Positions 7,723-17,458 of a stretch of 64,000 nucleotides of DNA are shown here, piece after piece. The notes beneath the pieces are model-generated. The model saw only the letters and a program-made list of their open reading frames with translations. It was not told where the DNA came from and did no database searches. Position numbers and translations under genes: made by a program. Source of the stretch: Flavobacterium fragile (GTDB lineage: Bacteria > Bacteroidota > Bacteroidia > Flavobacteriales > Flavobacteriaceae); contig NZ_JAMLJN010000006.1 of the NCBI RefSeq assembly GCF_023634865.1, positions 158,439-222,438 on the forward strand. The letters run 5' to 3'. The stretch's first letter is position 1. The number at the start of each line of letters is the position of its first letter.

Positions 7723-9825
7723 ATGAAAAAAATAGTCATTATAGGATTGCTATGGTCTTCTGCTATGGTATATTCTCAAGAAAATAATGATACAGAAGTT
7801 ATAAAAGATTCTTTAAAAACAACCTATTTAGACGAAATAATTTTAATTGAAAATCCATTAAAAAAGATTTCTCATTCAGTTATAGCAATTGATGAAGCTA
7901 AAAAAAATAGTCAACCCAGAACTGCAACTGATTTATTTAAAGATATTCCAGGTTTTAGCATCCAAAAAAGAAGTGCAATTGCTTCTGAACCATCGTTACG
8001 AGCTTTCAAATATGAACAAATGAACATCAAATATGATGCTGGTGGAAAATACGTGCACGCTTGCCCGAATAGAATGGATCCAATCACAGCACATATAATT
8101 CCAGAAGAAGTTCATAAAATTGAAGTCATTAAAGGCCCTTTTACAACACGTTATGGACAAACTTTTGGAGGAATTGTAAACATTGTGACAACACCTGAAA
8201 TTCATACAAATAATGGATTATTTGGCGAAATACAAAGCGGATTTGAAACAAATGGAAACAACAGTGCTTCGAGAGCTGAATTACAATATGTAAAAAATAA
8301 ATTCAACCTTACAGTAAATGGCGAATATAGAGAATATGGTGATTACAAAGACGGAAATGGAGTTGAAACACCATCTGGGTTTATAACCAAAAGTTATTCG
8401 GCAAAAGCTGGCTACAACTTTACAGACAATCAAACGATTAGGTTGGATTGGAGACAAAAGTTTGGCGACCAAATTATTCATACAGGTTTGCCTATGGATT
8501 CTCCTTTTGATGATAGTTACAGCTTAGGATTGGATTATAAATGGAAATCTGTTTCTGAAAACATCAAGAATATTTCGTTCAAATCCTATTACACATTTGT
8601 AGATCATTTAATGACCAATGGTTTTGATTTAGATGATCCAAGACCAAATTATCCAGCTATTGATGCACGAACACCGGTAACTTCAAATTCCTTTGGCGGA
8701 AGATTTGAAATCGAACACCAACCAAACGAAAAATTGAATTTGTTTTATGGTCTCGACTTAGATAATATTTACAGAGAAGGGAAAAAATCGGTTACAGCAA
8801 ATATTAATCCTAATACAGGCGAACCTTTTGCTATTCCAACAACCACTATTGCAGAAGTTTGGCAAGACGCTACTACTACAGATTTTGGAGCTTTTACCGA
8901 AATTAATTACTTAATCAATTCAAATTTAGCAATAACAGCTGGCGCAAGAATAGATTATGTAACCGCAAAAATTGAAAGTCCTGACCCTGGTTTTTTAGCC
9001 ATTTATGGAACTGTTTCTGACAAAACAGATGTTACTTTTGCAGGTCATGCAGGCTTAAAATTCAATAAAAAAGGTTGGAATTCTCAACTTTCATTTGGTA
9101 GAGGTGTTAGAACGGCATCAATGTTGGAACGTTACATTTATCGTTTTGAAATTGGTTCAGATTCACGTCAATACATAGGAAATCCTGATTTAAAACCAGA
9201 AGTTAATTACCAAACTGAATGGTCTATTTCAAAAAAAATGAAGCAATTTACTATTGGAACAAGTGCTTTCTTTTCCTACATGGATAATTATATCACGGGC
9301 GTTTTAAGACCCTCGCTAACAGGCGGAACCTCTTGTGGTGGAGCGGCACCAATGGCTCCAAAACAATTTTTAAATGTAAACGCGTATCAATATGGTTTTG
9401 AAGCTTTTGTAGATTGGAAAATAATAGAAAATTTAAGTTTTAATACCAATATTTCTTATACCAAAGCTCGAAATTTATCATTAAAAGAACCATTAGCTCA
9501 GGTATTTCCAATGGCAATTCGAAACGAATTAAAGTTTGAAAAACCAAAATATTGGTTGAGTTTACGTACTGAAATTGTAGCAGATCAAAATGATTTTGCT
9601 CCAAGTTTTGCAGAAACAGCAACACCAGGTTATGAAGTTTTTGATTTTAGAATAGGTTACAAACCTCTGAAAAACGTAACATTAGGAGGAGCAATTTTAA
9701 ATATTTTTGATGAAGGATATTATTCACATTTGAATTTTTCATTCAAAAACGCAGACCTAAATAATGGATATAGAATCCATGAACCTGGCAGAAACTTTAG
9801 CTTTTTTGCTAAGTATAATTTTTAA
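7723..9825 (+). CDS. TonB-dependent receptor, copper (OprC-like) type
   Basis: A 700-residue outer-membrane receptor: signal peptide 1-18, plug domain (PRTATDLFKDIPGF to EVIKGPFTTRYGQTFGGIVNIV), then a 22-strand barrel ending in Phe (FSFFAKYNF). It contains C114-PNR-M118 in the plug and H295-L-M297 in the barrel. This is the same CxxxM...HxM arrangement and nearly the same spacing (181 residues) as the copper site known for Pseudomonas OprC. There is no N-terminal carboxypeptidase-like domain. It is encoded 29 bases after the CxGKC protein. Copper uptake is inferred from these residues; I am fairly confident of the family. Confidence 0.85.
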   Translation: MKKIVIIGLLWSSAMVYSQENNDTEVIKDSLKTTYLDEIILIENPLKKISHSVIAIDEAKKNSQPRTATDLFKDIPGFSIQKRSAIASEPSLRAFKYEQMNIKYDAGGKYVHACPNRMDPITAHIIPEEVHKIEVIKGPFTTRYGQTFGGIVNIVTTPEIHTNNGLFGEIQSGFETNGNNSASRAELQYVKNKFNLTVNGEYREYGDYKDGNGVETPSGFITKSYSAKAGYNFTDNQTIRLDWRQKFGDQIIHTGLPMDSPFDDSYSLGLDYKWKSVSENIKNISFKSYYTFVDHLMTNGFDLDDPRPNYPAIDARTPVTSNSFGGRFEIEHQPNEKLNLFYGLDLDNIYREGKKSVTANINPNTGEPFAIPTTTIAEVWQDATTTDFGAFTEINYLINSNLAITAGARIDYVTAKIESPDPGFLAIYGTVSDKTDVTFAGHAGLKFNKKGWNSQLSFGRGVRTASMLERYIYRFEIGSDSRQYIGNPDLKPEVNYQTEWSISKKMKQFTIGTSAFFSYMDNYITGVLRPSLTGGTSCGGAAPMAPKQFLNVNAYQYGFEAFVDWKIIENLSFNTNISYTKARNLSLKEPLAQVFPMAIRNELKFEKPKYWLSLRTEIVADQNDFAPSFAETATPGYEVFDFRIGYKPLKNVTLGGAILNIFDEGYYSHLNFSFKNADLNNGYRIHEPGRNFSFFAKYNF

Positions 9826-9842
9826 CACTTAATACAAATAAA

Positions 9843-10598
9843 ATGAAAAATAGAATAAAATTTTTAACAATAGCTTTATTAGCAACAACATTTTTAACAT
9901 TCACTTCATGTGATGATGATAATTCAGTATTACCTGTAGAAACCCATGAAGACGCTTATGGCGATGTAATTCTGAAAAAAATGGATATGATGGGAACTAT
10001 CAAATATATTCCAATTTTTATGGCAGGAGGAAATACAGTTAATGCTACAGGTTGTATTGTTACTGATCCAAATGGAACCGAATTTGCAATTAACGAGTTT
10101 TGGGCTGGACCAGGAAGTTTAACAGGAAAGGGAGTTGCAACAACTACTAAACCTACAATGGGAACTTACACGTTTAAATTAAAATTTGCTGATGGTTATG
10201 AAAAAACCGTTACTGATGAATTAACAGATGTAGAAACCAGTTTAGCAATGCCAATAGTAGTAACTAGAATTCCGGCAACTGCAACAGAACCAGAAAAAAT
10301 AAAATTAGATTGGACTGCCGTTCCAAACACTGATTTAATTTGTATTAAACTTACAGAATTGGATATTGAAGGTACAAAACCTCTTTTCAAAATGGCAAAA
10401 TTAGATGCTAGTTTAACAACATATACAATTAGTTTAGATGGTGGAACAGGATGGTTAAGACCTACAACCGATTTAACAACTGGAACAGAATATTACATAA
10501 CTGTAGCTGCAAAAAAAGTAGAAACTGGAAAAGTAGTAGATGGAGCAAGTAAAGACTTTGCTCATAGTGCTTGTTCTAAAATTAAAATTGTTTTTTAA
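9843..10598 (+). CDS. Receptor-associated lipoprotein
   Basis: A 251-residue lipoprotein with lipobox LTFTSC followed by Asp residues, which in Bacteroidota favours export to the outer surface. The mature part looks like one or two Ig/fibronectin-like beta domains. A Met-rich stretch (KKMDMMG) near residue 45 and single Cys residues could bind copper. It is 17 bases after the receptor gene and ends at a shared terminator, so it is probably the receptor's surface or periplasmic partner. Family not recognised. Confidence 0.65.
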   Translation: MKNRIKFLTIALLATTFLTFTSCDDDNSVLPVETHEDAYGDVILKKMDMMGTIKYIPIFMAGGNTVNATGCIVTDPNGTEFAINEFWAGPGSLTGKGVATTTKPTMGTYTFKLKFADGYEKTVTDELTDVETSLAMPIVVTRIPATATEPEKIKLDWTAVPNTDLICIKLTELDIEGTKPLFKMAKLDASLTTYTISLDGGTGWLRPTTDLTTGTEYYITVAAKKVETGKVVDGASKDFAHSACSKIKIVF

Positions 10599-10623
10599 TA
10601 TAATTAAAACTAATTTATTATTT

Positions 10624-10655
10624 AAAATCCTCAAGTTTAACTACTTGAGGATTTT
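10624..10655. terminator. Bidirectional terminator
   Basis: Perfect 13-bp arms AAAATCCTCAAGT / ACTTGAGGATTTT with a 6-nt loop, T-rich on both sides. It separates the convergent lipoprotein and Fur-family genes; the fur-type stop codon lies inside it. Confidence 0.85.
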
Positions 10656-11026
10656 AGTTTATTACAATTATTGCAAATTCCAGTGATCCAAAAATTTATA
10701 TTTTCTAATTTATAATTCTTTGGTAATTTAATTTCTATTTCATCATTGATGCACTCAACCTTTTCGCATACAGAACATTTAAAATGATAATGATTATGAA
10801 AATGAACTTCTTTACACGTTTTACATATAAAATAATAAGAAATTCCGTCGTCTGAAATAGCTTTATGGATTATTCCATCATTAAGAAAACTTTGTAAAAT
10901 TCTATAAATAGTTACTTTATCAAAGTGAGCTAATTCTTTAATTAAATCATCTGGCTTTAAACCATAATCATGTTTTTTTAAGAAATCAATAACAGCTTGT
11001 TTTGATTTTGTATTTCTTTTTATCAT
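10637..11026 (-). CDS. Fur-family metal regulator (Zur-like)
   Basis: A 129-residue metalloregulator: winged-helix part (residues about 10-75, with the DKVTIYRILQSF recognition helix), then HFHNHYHFKC and two structural-zinc CxxC pairs (CSVC, CNNC). The start at 11026 is ATG; four more codons upstream would need TTG. It is divergent from the TonB receptor at 11099 across 72 bases that contain a perfect 6-1-6 palindrome. Repression of that receptor by bound metal is the natural reading. Whether the metal is zinc or iron cannot be decided from sequence alone; Zur is preferred because of the paired TonB receptor. Confidence 0.85.
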   Translation of the reverse strand: MIKRNTKSKQAVIDFLKKHDYGLKPDDLIKELAHFDKVTIYRILQSFLNDGIIHKAISDDGISYYFICKTCKEVHFHNHYHFKCSVCEKVECINDEIEIKLPKNYKLENINFWITGICNNCNKLKSSSS

Positions 11027-11047
11027 TTCTAAATGCAATTTAGTTGC

Positions 11048-11060
11048 AATAACGGTTATT
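11048..11060. promoter_or_regulatory. Candidate Fur/Zur operator
   Basis: AATAAC-G-GTTATT is a perfect 13-bp palindrome midway between the divergent regulator and receptor genes, where a Fur-family operator is expected. No other copy was noticed in the window. Confidence 0.45.
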
Positions 11061-11098
11061 TATTTTATCTTTGTCAAAATTATTTAAAATAAATCATA

Positions 11099-13327
11099 AT
11101 GAAACAAATTTATTTGCTTTGTCTTATTTTCTTTTCAAGTTTCATAATAGCTCAAAATAACTTTGTAGGTAAAATAATTGACGAAAAAACAAAAAATCCG
11201 ATAGAAAACGTAACCATATATTTTCCAAATCTAAATAAAACGGTTACTACAAATAGCGAAGGTAATTTTAGTTTAAATACATCTCAAAAAAACAAACAAC
11301 TTATAGAAATTTACAGTTTAAATTATGAATCAAAAGTTTTAACTATTGAGGTAGAAGCATTTTTAAATATCGAATTGACAGAAAAAATTTTAGAATTGGA
11401 AGAAATCATTTTAACAGGAAATTTGAACGCAAATAAAGAAAAAATTCCTTTTGCAATTGAAACAGTAAAAAACGAAGATTTATTCAAATCTGGTAAAATT
11501 TCACTAGCAGAAAATTTATCAACAATTACTGGTGTTAGTTTTTCAAGTAGCGGAATTGCAGCAACCAAACCTGTTATAAGAGGTTTAACCAACACAAATA
11601 TTGTTTTTTTAAACAATGGGATAAAAGCAGAGAACTTTCAGTTTTCTTCAAATCACCCGTTTATCTCTGACGAATTTTCGGCAAGAAAAATTGAAGTAAT
11701 TAAAGGCCCTTTTTCTTTAATTTATGGTTCTGATGCAGTTGGAGGCGTAATAAATGTAATTCCAGAAAACCCTGCAACAGAAAAAACTATTGCAGCTAAT
11801 TTGAATTCGCAATATCATTCCAATACTGAAGGTTATGTAAATAATTTAAACCTTAAAGCAAGTGGCAAAAAATGGTTTGGTGGTATTCATATAACAAATA
11901 AAACACATAAAGACTACAAAGATGGAAATGAAAATCAAATTATAAATTCACGCTTTAGCGAAATAAATGTAGGTACAAATTTGGGCTACAGAAACTCTTT
12001 TGGAAATTTTATTTTCACATATGATTATGCCTTGCCAAAATATGGTTTAACCAATCAAAAATCTATTTCGTTTGTAAACAATAATCACAGAATTCCTAGA
12101 GATTGGTTTCAAAAACTTGAAAATCAATCGTTCACATTAAAAAATAAACTATACATAAAAGGCAATATTTTAGATGTGGATTTTGGATTCCAAAAAAATA
12201 TCCGCCAAGGAATAAGTGATCTTACCAATTTGAATCCTGAAATGCTGTTTTCTGAAATGGATTTAAAAACCTTTTCTTACAACACAAAGTACACAATTAC
12301 TAAAGATAAGTATAAATTAATTTTAGGTTTTAATGGCGCAAATATTGATAATAATGCCAATGACTTTTATAAAAATAGCAACCCAATGCCTGATGCAAAA
12401 ATAAATGATTTTGGAATTTTTGCAGTTAACGATTTTTTAATTTCAAAAAACCTGAATCTTTACACAGGAATTCGCTACGATAATCGAACGATGGAATCTT
12501 CACCTTTTCAGAGCTCAGGATTAAACAAATATAAGGTAAACAACAATTACAACAGTTTTAGTGGCTCAATTGGAACAACTTATAAAATTAAAAATCATTT
12601 ATTTAAGATAAATATTGCTTCAGGATTTAGAACTCCTAATATTTCGGAATTATCGCAAAATGGTATTCACCAAAATCGTTTTGAAAGAGGTGATTTGAAT
12701 TTAGATGCGCAACGTAATTATCAATTTGATTTTAATTATCACTATCATTTAAAGAATATAGTTTTTGATTTTACTCCATTTTACAATAATGTCAATAATT
12801 ATATTTACATTGTGCAAACTACGGAAAACGCACCTATTGGTGGTGGAAAAATTTGGCAATATGTACAAAATGATGCAAATTTATATGGAATGGAATTTAG
12901 TTTAGATTATCATCCGTTAAATTGGCTTGGAATACACTCTAACTACACATGGACAAAGGGCGAATTAAAAAATGGTGGTTTTTTGACTCAAATTCCGCAA
13001 AATAGATGGGTTGCCGAACTTAAGTTTGAAAAAGAAAAGTTAGGAATTTTATACCGCCCAAATTTTAGTATTAATTATACTAATTTTCAGCATCAGAATA
13101 ATTTAGGACAATTAGAAACCTACGCTCAAACATATAATTTAGTTGGATTAAACATGGGTTCAGAAATTGTAATAAACAATCAAAAAATTAACTGGTATTT
13201 AGCTGTAAATAATTTGTTTAATGAAACTTACATTGATCATTTGTCAGCACTAAAACCATTAAATATAAACAACTTAGGAAGAAATATAGTTGTCGGATTA
13301 AATATTCCTTTTGAAAATAAATTATAG
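11099..13327 (+). CDS. TonB-dependent receptor under Fur-family control
   Basis: A 742-residue outer-membrane receptor with signal peptide 1-18, a carboxypeptidase-regulatory-like domain (VGKIIDEKTKNPIENV to TTNSEGNFSL, about residues 22-95), a plug (FSARKIEVIKGPF, GSDAVGGVINVIP) and a beta-barrel with the usual FRTPNISEL segment. It is divergently encoded from the Fur-like regulator, so a scarce metal or its chelate is the likely cargo, zinc being my first choice. It lacks the CxxxM/HxM copper residues of the receptor at 7723. A terminator follows within 30 bases. Confidence 0.85.
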   Translation: MKQIYLLCLIFFSSFIIAQNNFVGKIIDEKTKNPIENVTIYFPNLNKTVTTNSEGNFSLNTSQKNKQLIEIYSLNYESKVLTIEVEAFLNIELTEKILELEEIILTGNLNANKEKIPFAIETVKNEDLFKSGKISLAENLSTITGVSFSSSGIAATKPVIRGLTNTNIVFLNNGIKAENFQFSSNHPFISDEFSARKIEVIKGPFSLIYGSDAVGGVINVIPENPATEKTIAANLNSQYHSNTEGYVNNLNLKASGKKWFGGIHITNKTHKDYKDGNENQIINSRFSEINVGTNLGYRNSFGNFIFTYDYALPKYGLTNQKSISFVNNNHRIPRDWFQKLENQSFTLKNKLYIKGNILDVDFGFQKNIRQGISDLTNLNPEMLFSEMDLKTFSYNTKYTITKDKYKLILGFNGANIDNNANDFYKNSNPMPDAKINDFGIFAVNDFLISKNLNLYTGIRYDNRTMESSPFQSSGLNKYKVNNNYNSFSGSIGTTYKIKNHLFKINIASGFRTPNISELSQNGIHQNRFERGDLNLDAQRNYQFDFNYHYHLKNIVFDFTPFYNNVNNYIYIVQTTENAPIGGGKIWQYVQNDANLYGMEFSLDYHPLNWLGIHSNYTWTKGELKNGGFLTQIPQNRWVAELKFEKEKLGILYRPNFSINYTNFQHQNNLGQLETYAQTYNLVGLNMGSEIVINNQKINWYLAVNNLFNETYIDHLSALKPLNINNLGRNIVVGLNIPFENKL

Positions 13328-13352
13328 ATTTTGTTTGCTATGTGATAAGTTT

Positions 13353-13385
13353 ATAACCTCAAGTTTCTATGCTTGAGGTTATTTT
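13353..13385. terminator. Bidirectional terminator
   Basis: Arms ATAACCTCAAG / CTTGAGGTTAT (13353-13363, 13372-13382) with T-rich flank. It lies between the convergent receptor and DUF2202 genes. Confidence 0.85.
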
Positions 13386-13403
13386 ATTTTGTAAACAATT
13401 TAA

Positions 13404-14012
13404 TTATTGATTATTCCCACAACCACCATTTGAATCACTTAAAATTGCAGTGTAATATTCAATTGAAATAAATTGTGGTTCATAAGTAACATTATTAGAA
13501 GAAAGTTGACTTGTGTAGGAACGAATATGATTTTTTGAACCACAAGTTAAATTATCATAAACATTCAATAAATCAGATTTTGTTGTGTTTCCAATAAATT
13601 CATCGATATCATTAATATCTAAATCTTCAATTGTTGCGCCAACTTTTAATGCTTCAACTAAAGAAATATTTGATTGAGCTGTAAGACTATTATACAATAA
13701 TTGCAAATCGGGATTGTTAAAAACACCTATTTCTGATGATGCAGAATCTGGAATTCCATATTTATTCATTAAATTAAGAATACTATTCATATGTTTTTGT
13801 TCGCTTTGCGAAATATTATCAAAAATACTTACTTGATATTTATTAAAAGAAAACAAATACACATCACGAGCTAATTTTTCTTCTTCTCTTAAAAATTTCA
13901 AATCATCAATTTCTGCTTGTGTCAATGGTGTTGAATTTTGGTTGTCGTTGTCATTTGAACAGCTACTGAACATTACAAATGTTAAAACAGTAGCAAATAA
14001 TACTTTTTTCAT
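13404..14012 (-). CDS. DUF2202 ferritin-like lipoprotein
   Basis: A 202-residue lipoprotein (lipobox MFSSC, then SNDNDN). The mature part is the helical DUF2202 domain: REEEKLARDVYLF, then SEQKHMNSILNLMNKYG, then CGSKNHIRSY. The E/E...E..H pattern resembles ferritin-like di-iron carboxylates, so metal binding is plausible though the family has no firm function. It sits downstream of the metal receptor, convergent with it. The start ATG is preceded by an AT-rich leader with no obvious operator. Confidence 0.8.
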   Translation of the reverse strand: MKKVLFATVLTFVMFSSCSNDNDNQNSTPLTQAEIDDLKFLREEEKLARDVYLFSFNKYQVSIFDNISQSEQKHMNSILNLMNKYGIPDSASSEIGVFNNPDLQLLYNSLTAQSNISLVEALKVGATIEDLDINDIDEFIGNTTKSDLLNVYDNLTCGSKNHIRSYTSQLSSNNVTYEPQFISIEYYTAILSDSNGGCGNNQ

Positions 14013-14125
14013 ACTATTGATATTTACTAATTAATACTTGATAAAGTTAATTACTTAACATCCTAAAAAAAGTGATAAATATCACTTAACTGTTTAAATT
14101 CAAATACCTTAAGGGAATATTAAGT

Positions 14126-14578
14126 TTACTTTATTTTAGAAAAAAAACGACCAACTTTTTGTTTATATTCTAAATAATCATGAAATTTTGTTTGGAGTTG
14201 GCTTTCTTCGTATTGTGTTTTGAAATAAAATAAAATAAGCAATACCAAACTGATAATAAATTTGTAAATAGAAGATTGATAAACAGAGTAGCCAAAGGTA
14301 AATAAAATTAATCCTGAATAAATTGGATGACGACTAAAACTGTAAAGACCACTCGTAATTAGAAAAGAAGCAGATTTTGGAGTTGGAAAAACTGTTAAAT
14401 TAGTATTGAGTTGCACAACAGAAACTATTGAAATAAGACAGCCAATAAATGCAACTACCAATCCAAAATATTGCACTAATAATGGTAATTCTAATTTCGC
14501 TAAAAATTCAAAAGCATACAATCCAAAAAGTAAGAATTGTATGCTCACAAAAATATAATCTTTTAAAGATTTCTTCAT
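14126..14578 (-). CDS. Isoprenylcysteine methyltransferase-like membrane protein
   Basis: A 150-residue protein with four to five membrane helices and the ICMT/PEMT signature SRHPIYSGL around residues 83-91 plus FKTQYEESQL. Such enzymes methylate small substrates or lipids at the membrane with SAM; the substrate here is unknown. Its ATG overlaps the stop of the soluble methyltransferase upstream by 4 bases, so the two are translationally coupled. Confidence 0.75.
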   Translation of the reverse strand: MKKSLKDYIFVSIQFLLFGLYAFEFLAKLELPLLVQYFGLVVAFIGCLISIVSVVQLNTNLTVFPTPKSASFLITSGLYSFSRHPIYSGLILFTFGYSVYQSSIYKFIISLVLLILFYFKTQYEESQLQTKFHDYLEYKQKVGRFFSKIK

Positions 14579-15171
14579 TTTTTTGTACCAATAAACCGAA
14601 CAACAATTCCTTTGCCTTGATGATGTGGTCCTTCGTTTAAATCAATAATTTCGGTTTTTAAAAAATCAAAATCAATACCTATAAATTCATTTTTTACTTC
14701 AGCTTCAGAAAACAACATCGAAAGATCTTTAGGTCCACCAGAAAAATAGTTAAGTTGCTCTTTCGCAAAAGCTTCAAACACTACTTTTCCACCCGTTTTA
14801 ACATAAGTGAGTAATTTTTGATGTGCCATTTTACGAATAGCAGCAGGAAAATGTGCAAAAATCAAAACTAGTGTATCAAAACTGTTGGTTTCATAAGACA
14901 ATTGTAAAACATCTGAAACAGTGTAATAAATTGTAGTATTTTTTTCTTGTGCTAATGTCATTGCTTTTTCTTGACCTGATTTACTAAAATCAAAAGCATA
15001 TACTTCAAAGCCTTGAGAAGCTGCAAAAACAGAATTTCGTCCTTCGCCTTCGGCTGCAAATAAAATTTTTCCTTTAGGAAAATTAGTTATATTCTCAACC
15101 AAAAATTCATTAGGATTTTTACCATAGGCAAAATCGGTTTCGGCATAACGTTCATCCCAAAATTTTTCCAT
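14575..15171 (-). CDS. SAM-dependent methyltransferase (TehB/TPMT-like)
   Basis: A 198-residue class I methyltransferase. The N-terminus FWDERYAETDFAYGKNPNEF is typical of small TehB/thiopurine-type enzymes; SAM motif I is LFAAEGEGRNSVFAAS and motif II is VYAFDFS. The family often detoxifies oxyanions or thiols. It is 22 bases downstream of gapN and overlaps the membrane methyltransferase, forming a likely three-gene operon. The substrate is unknown. Confidence 0.8.
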   Translation of the reverse strand: MEKFWDERYAETDFAYGKNPNEFLVENITNFPKGKILFAAEGEGRNSVFAASQGFEVYAFDFSKSGQEKAMTLAQEKNTTIYYTVSDVLQLSYETNSFDTLVLIFAHFPAAIRKMAHQKLLTYVKTGGKVVFEAFAKEQLNYFSGGPKDLSMLFSEAEVKNEFIGIDFDFLKTEIIDLNEGPHHQGKGIVVRFIGTKK

Positions 15172-15193
15172 AATTAGATGGCTAATTTAAAAA

Positions 15194-16765
15194 TTAAAGA
15201 ATATAATCTGTATTTATAAAATTACATTTTTTACTATCTAACAATTGTTGTAAAATTTCATTATTATATTCATTGTCTTTAGACGCAACAAAAGTTCGAA
15301 TAGAAAAAGAACGCAAAGCATCATGAATACTTAAAGTTCCCACAGCAGAATCTTTTCTTCCAGTAAACGGAAAAACATCTGGTCCACGTTGACAAGAACT
15401 GTTTAAATTTACTCTACAAACCAAATTTATTAATGCGTCAATTGAGGGTGCTATTGTAGTGATATCTTTACCAAAAAGACTCACTTGTTGTCCGTAATTA
15501 GAAGCTGCCATATCGTTTATAGGTTCAGAAATATCCTTAAAAGTAACTATTGGTACAACAGGCCCAAATTGCTCCTCGTGATATACACGCATATCCTTAG
15601 TTACTGGGAATAAAACAGCTGGAAAAATAAAGTTCTCAGTAGTTTCTCCACCCTTTTTATTAATAACTTGAGCTCCGTATTTTAGCGCATCATCTATTAG
15701 CGATTGAATGTAAGCTGGTTTTTCTTTTTCGGGAAGCGGTGTAAGAAAAACATCTTTTTCCCATGGATTACCAAATTTTAAGGCATCTACTTTTTCAGCA
15801 AATTTTTGATTAAATTCGGCCTCAATATCTTCATGTACATACAAAACTTTTAGAGCTGTACATCGCTGACCGTTGAATGATAAACTTCCAGAAATACATT
15901 CAGAAACAGCTAAATCAATATTGGCGTCTGGCAGAATAATTGCTGGATTTTTTGCCTCTAAACCTAATATTAGTCGTAATCTATTTTTATTTGGGTGCAA
16001 ATCCTGTAAGGCTACAGCTGATTTACTATTGCCAATTAACGACAAAACAGCGACTAAACCAGTTTCCATGATAGGTGAAGCTAATTCGCGCCCTCTACCA
16101 AAAAGAATATTGATTACGCCTTTTGGAAAACACTGCTGAAAAGCTTTTAGTAAAGGTGCGTGTAATAAAACGCCGTGTTTTGCTGGCTTAAAAATTACAG
16201 TATTACCCATAATTAATGCTGGAATTAACAAAGTAAATGTTTCGTTAAGCGGATAATTGTAAGGTCCTAAACATAAAACAACTCCCAGCGGACTTCTACG
16301 AATCATTGCATTTATGCCTTGCACGTTTGAAAAATGAGCATTTCTTGCGTTTAATTCTTTGTAGCTTTTTATAGTTTCGTAGATATATTCTACGGTTCTA
16401 TCGAATTCTTTTTCACTGTCTGGTAAAGATTTACCTATTTCCCACATTAAAGTTTTAACCACTTCTTCACGGGTGGTTTTCATCGCAGTCACAAAATTTT
16501 CTACACATTTAATACGATCTGAAACTTTCATAGTAGGCCATTCACCATGACCATTATTATAGGCTTTATCTGCCGCTTCAACAGCTTCAATAGCTTGAGT
16601 TTTTGATAAATCTGGTACTTTACCTAAATAGGTTGGCGCATATTTTTCAGTTGTTGATATAGATGAAAAAACATCAGAAAAAGAACCTTCCCAGTGTTTT
16701 AATTCGCCATCTATTAAATAATATTCTAAACTAAATGGATGTGCCTCGTTTATTTTCTCTGACAT
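15194..16765 (-). CDS. gapN: NADP-dependent glyceraldehyde-3-phosphate dehydrogenase
   Basis: An aldehyde dehydrogenase superfamily enzyme of 523 residues that oxidises glyceraldehyde-3-phosphate to 3-phosphoglycerate with NADP, bypassing ATP formation in glycolysis. The general-base Glu is in [10 protein letters not shown] (about residue 268) and the catalytic Cys is in [10 protein letters not shown] (about residue 300). The oxyanion Asn lies in GPYNYPLN, and the GapN-type C-terminal signature is [16 protein letters not shown]. Cytoplasmic. Assignment to GapN rather than another ALDH rests on that last motif and general resemblance. Confidence 0.85.
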   Translation of the reverse strand: MSEKINEAHPFSLEYYLIDGELKHWEGSFSDVFSSISTTEKYAPTYLGKVPDLSKTQAIEAVEAADKAYNNGHGEWPTMKVSDRIKCVENFVTAMKTTREEVVKTLMWEIGKSLPDSEKEFDRTVEYIYETIKSYKELNARNAHFSNVQGINAMIRRSPLGVVLCLGPYNYPLNETFTLLIPALIMGNTVIFKPAKHGVLLHAPLLKAFQQCFPKGVINILFGRGRELASPIMETGLVAVLSLIGNSKSAVALQDLHPNKNRLRLILGLEAKNPAIILPDANIDLAVSECISGSLSFNGQRCTALKVLYVHEDIEAEFNQKFAEKVDALKFGNPWEKDVFLTPLPEKEKPAYIQSLIDDALKYGAQVINKKGGETTENFIFPAVLFPVTKDMRVYHEEQFGPVVPIVTFKDISEPINDMAASNYGQQVSLFGKDITTIAPSIDALINLVCRVNLNSSCQRGPDVFPFTGRKDSAVGTLSIHDALRSFSIRTFVASKDNEYNNEILQQLLDSKKCNFINTDYIL

Positions 16766-16880
16766 AAATATAATATTTTTTACTAATTTACAATTTAAAA
16801 TTAGTATATTGGATTAACAAGTAAAAAAAATCAATTGAAAATAATAAAACTAAAATATGTGCTGTAGCTAAAATTAAAAG

Positions 16881-17075
16881 TTATTTTTTTGGTTTAGACA
16901 CAAATAAATTAAATAATAATCCGCCCATTAAACCACCATATAAAGTACTGTTCAATGGTTTTGAAGTAATAGCACATGTACCAGAAGCACAACCAATTTG
17001 CTGGTAATATAAATATCCTGCAATTAGTCCAACTACTACACCAATTCCTGTAACAATATACGTTTTTTTATTCAT
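16881..17075 (-). CDS. Small membrane protein (DUF6132-like)
   Basis: A 64-residue protein from ATG at 17075: a short basic start (MNKKTY), two hydrophobic helices, and a loop with C-ASGT-C between them (GCASGTCAI). The start 11 codons further up overlaps the rhodanese gene and is less likely. It is encoded directly (1 base gap) after the rhodanese. The paired Cys suggests a thiol or sulfur link with that protein; function unproven. Confidence 0.65.
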   Translation of the reverse strand: MNKKTYIVTGIGVVVGLIAGYLYYQQIGCASGTCAITSKPLNSTLYGGLMGGLLFNLFVSKPKK

Positions 17076-17076
17076 T

Positions 17077-17457
17077 TTAATGACAGTGAGAATCACCACA
17101 ACAAGCATGTGATGGAATATGAGAAATATCTCCTTTAGTAGGAAATCCTTTTTGCACCCATTTTTCTAAACCTTTTTTCATATTTATGTAATTCGTATAA
17201 CCGTGATATTGTAAAAAACTAACTACTCTTCTACTTCGCTCACCAGTTGTGCAAACTACAATTACTTTTTCATCTTTTGGAAGTTCATGAATTCTTTCTT
17301 CTAAACAACTCATTGGAATATGTATAATTCTTGGCACATCAAAAGCCAATTGTTCCACTTCAGAAACTTCTCTAATATCCAAAAGCAAATAACCTCTTTG
17401 AATTAATTCTTGCGTACTTGTTGGACAAACTTCTTTTATTTTTATTGTATTTTCCAT
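17077..17457 (-). CDS. Rhodanese-like sulfurtransferase
   Basis: A 126-residue single rhodanese domain: LLLDIREVSEVEQLAF, then the active-site loop C69-TTGERS with the R that binds the persulfide, then GLEKWVQKGFP. The C-terminus adds a Cys/His tail (ACCGDSHCH) that could bind metal. The frame is open 20 codons further upstream, but that part overlaps the cytochrome gene; ATG at 17457 gives a normal start 1 base after the cytochrome stop. It probably carries sulfane sulfur, consistent with the SQR-like flavoprotein that shares its regulatory box. Confidence 0.85.
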   Translation of the reverse strand: MENTIKIKEVCPTSTQELIQRGYLLLDIREVSEVEQLAFDVPRIIHIPMSCLEERIHELPKDEKVIVVCTTGERSRRVVSFLQYHGYTNYINMKKGLEKWVQKGFPTKGDISHIPSHACCGDSHCH

Positions 17458-17458
17458 A

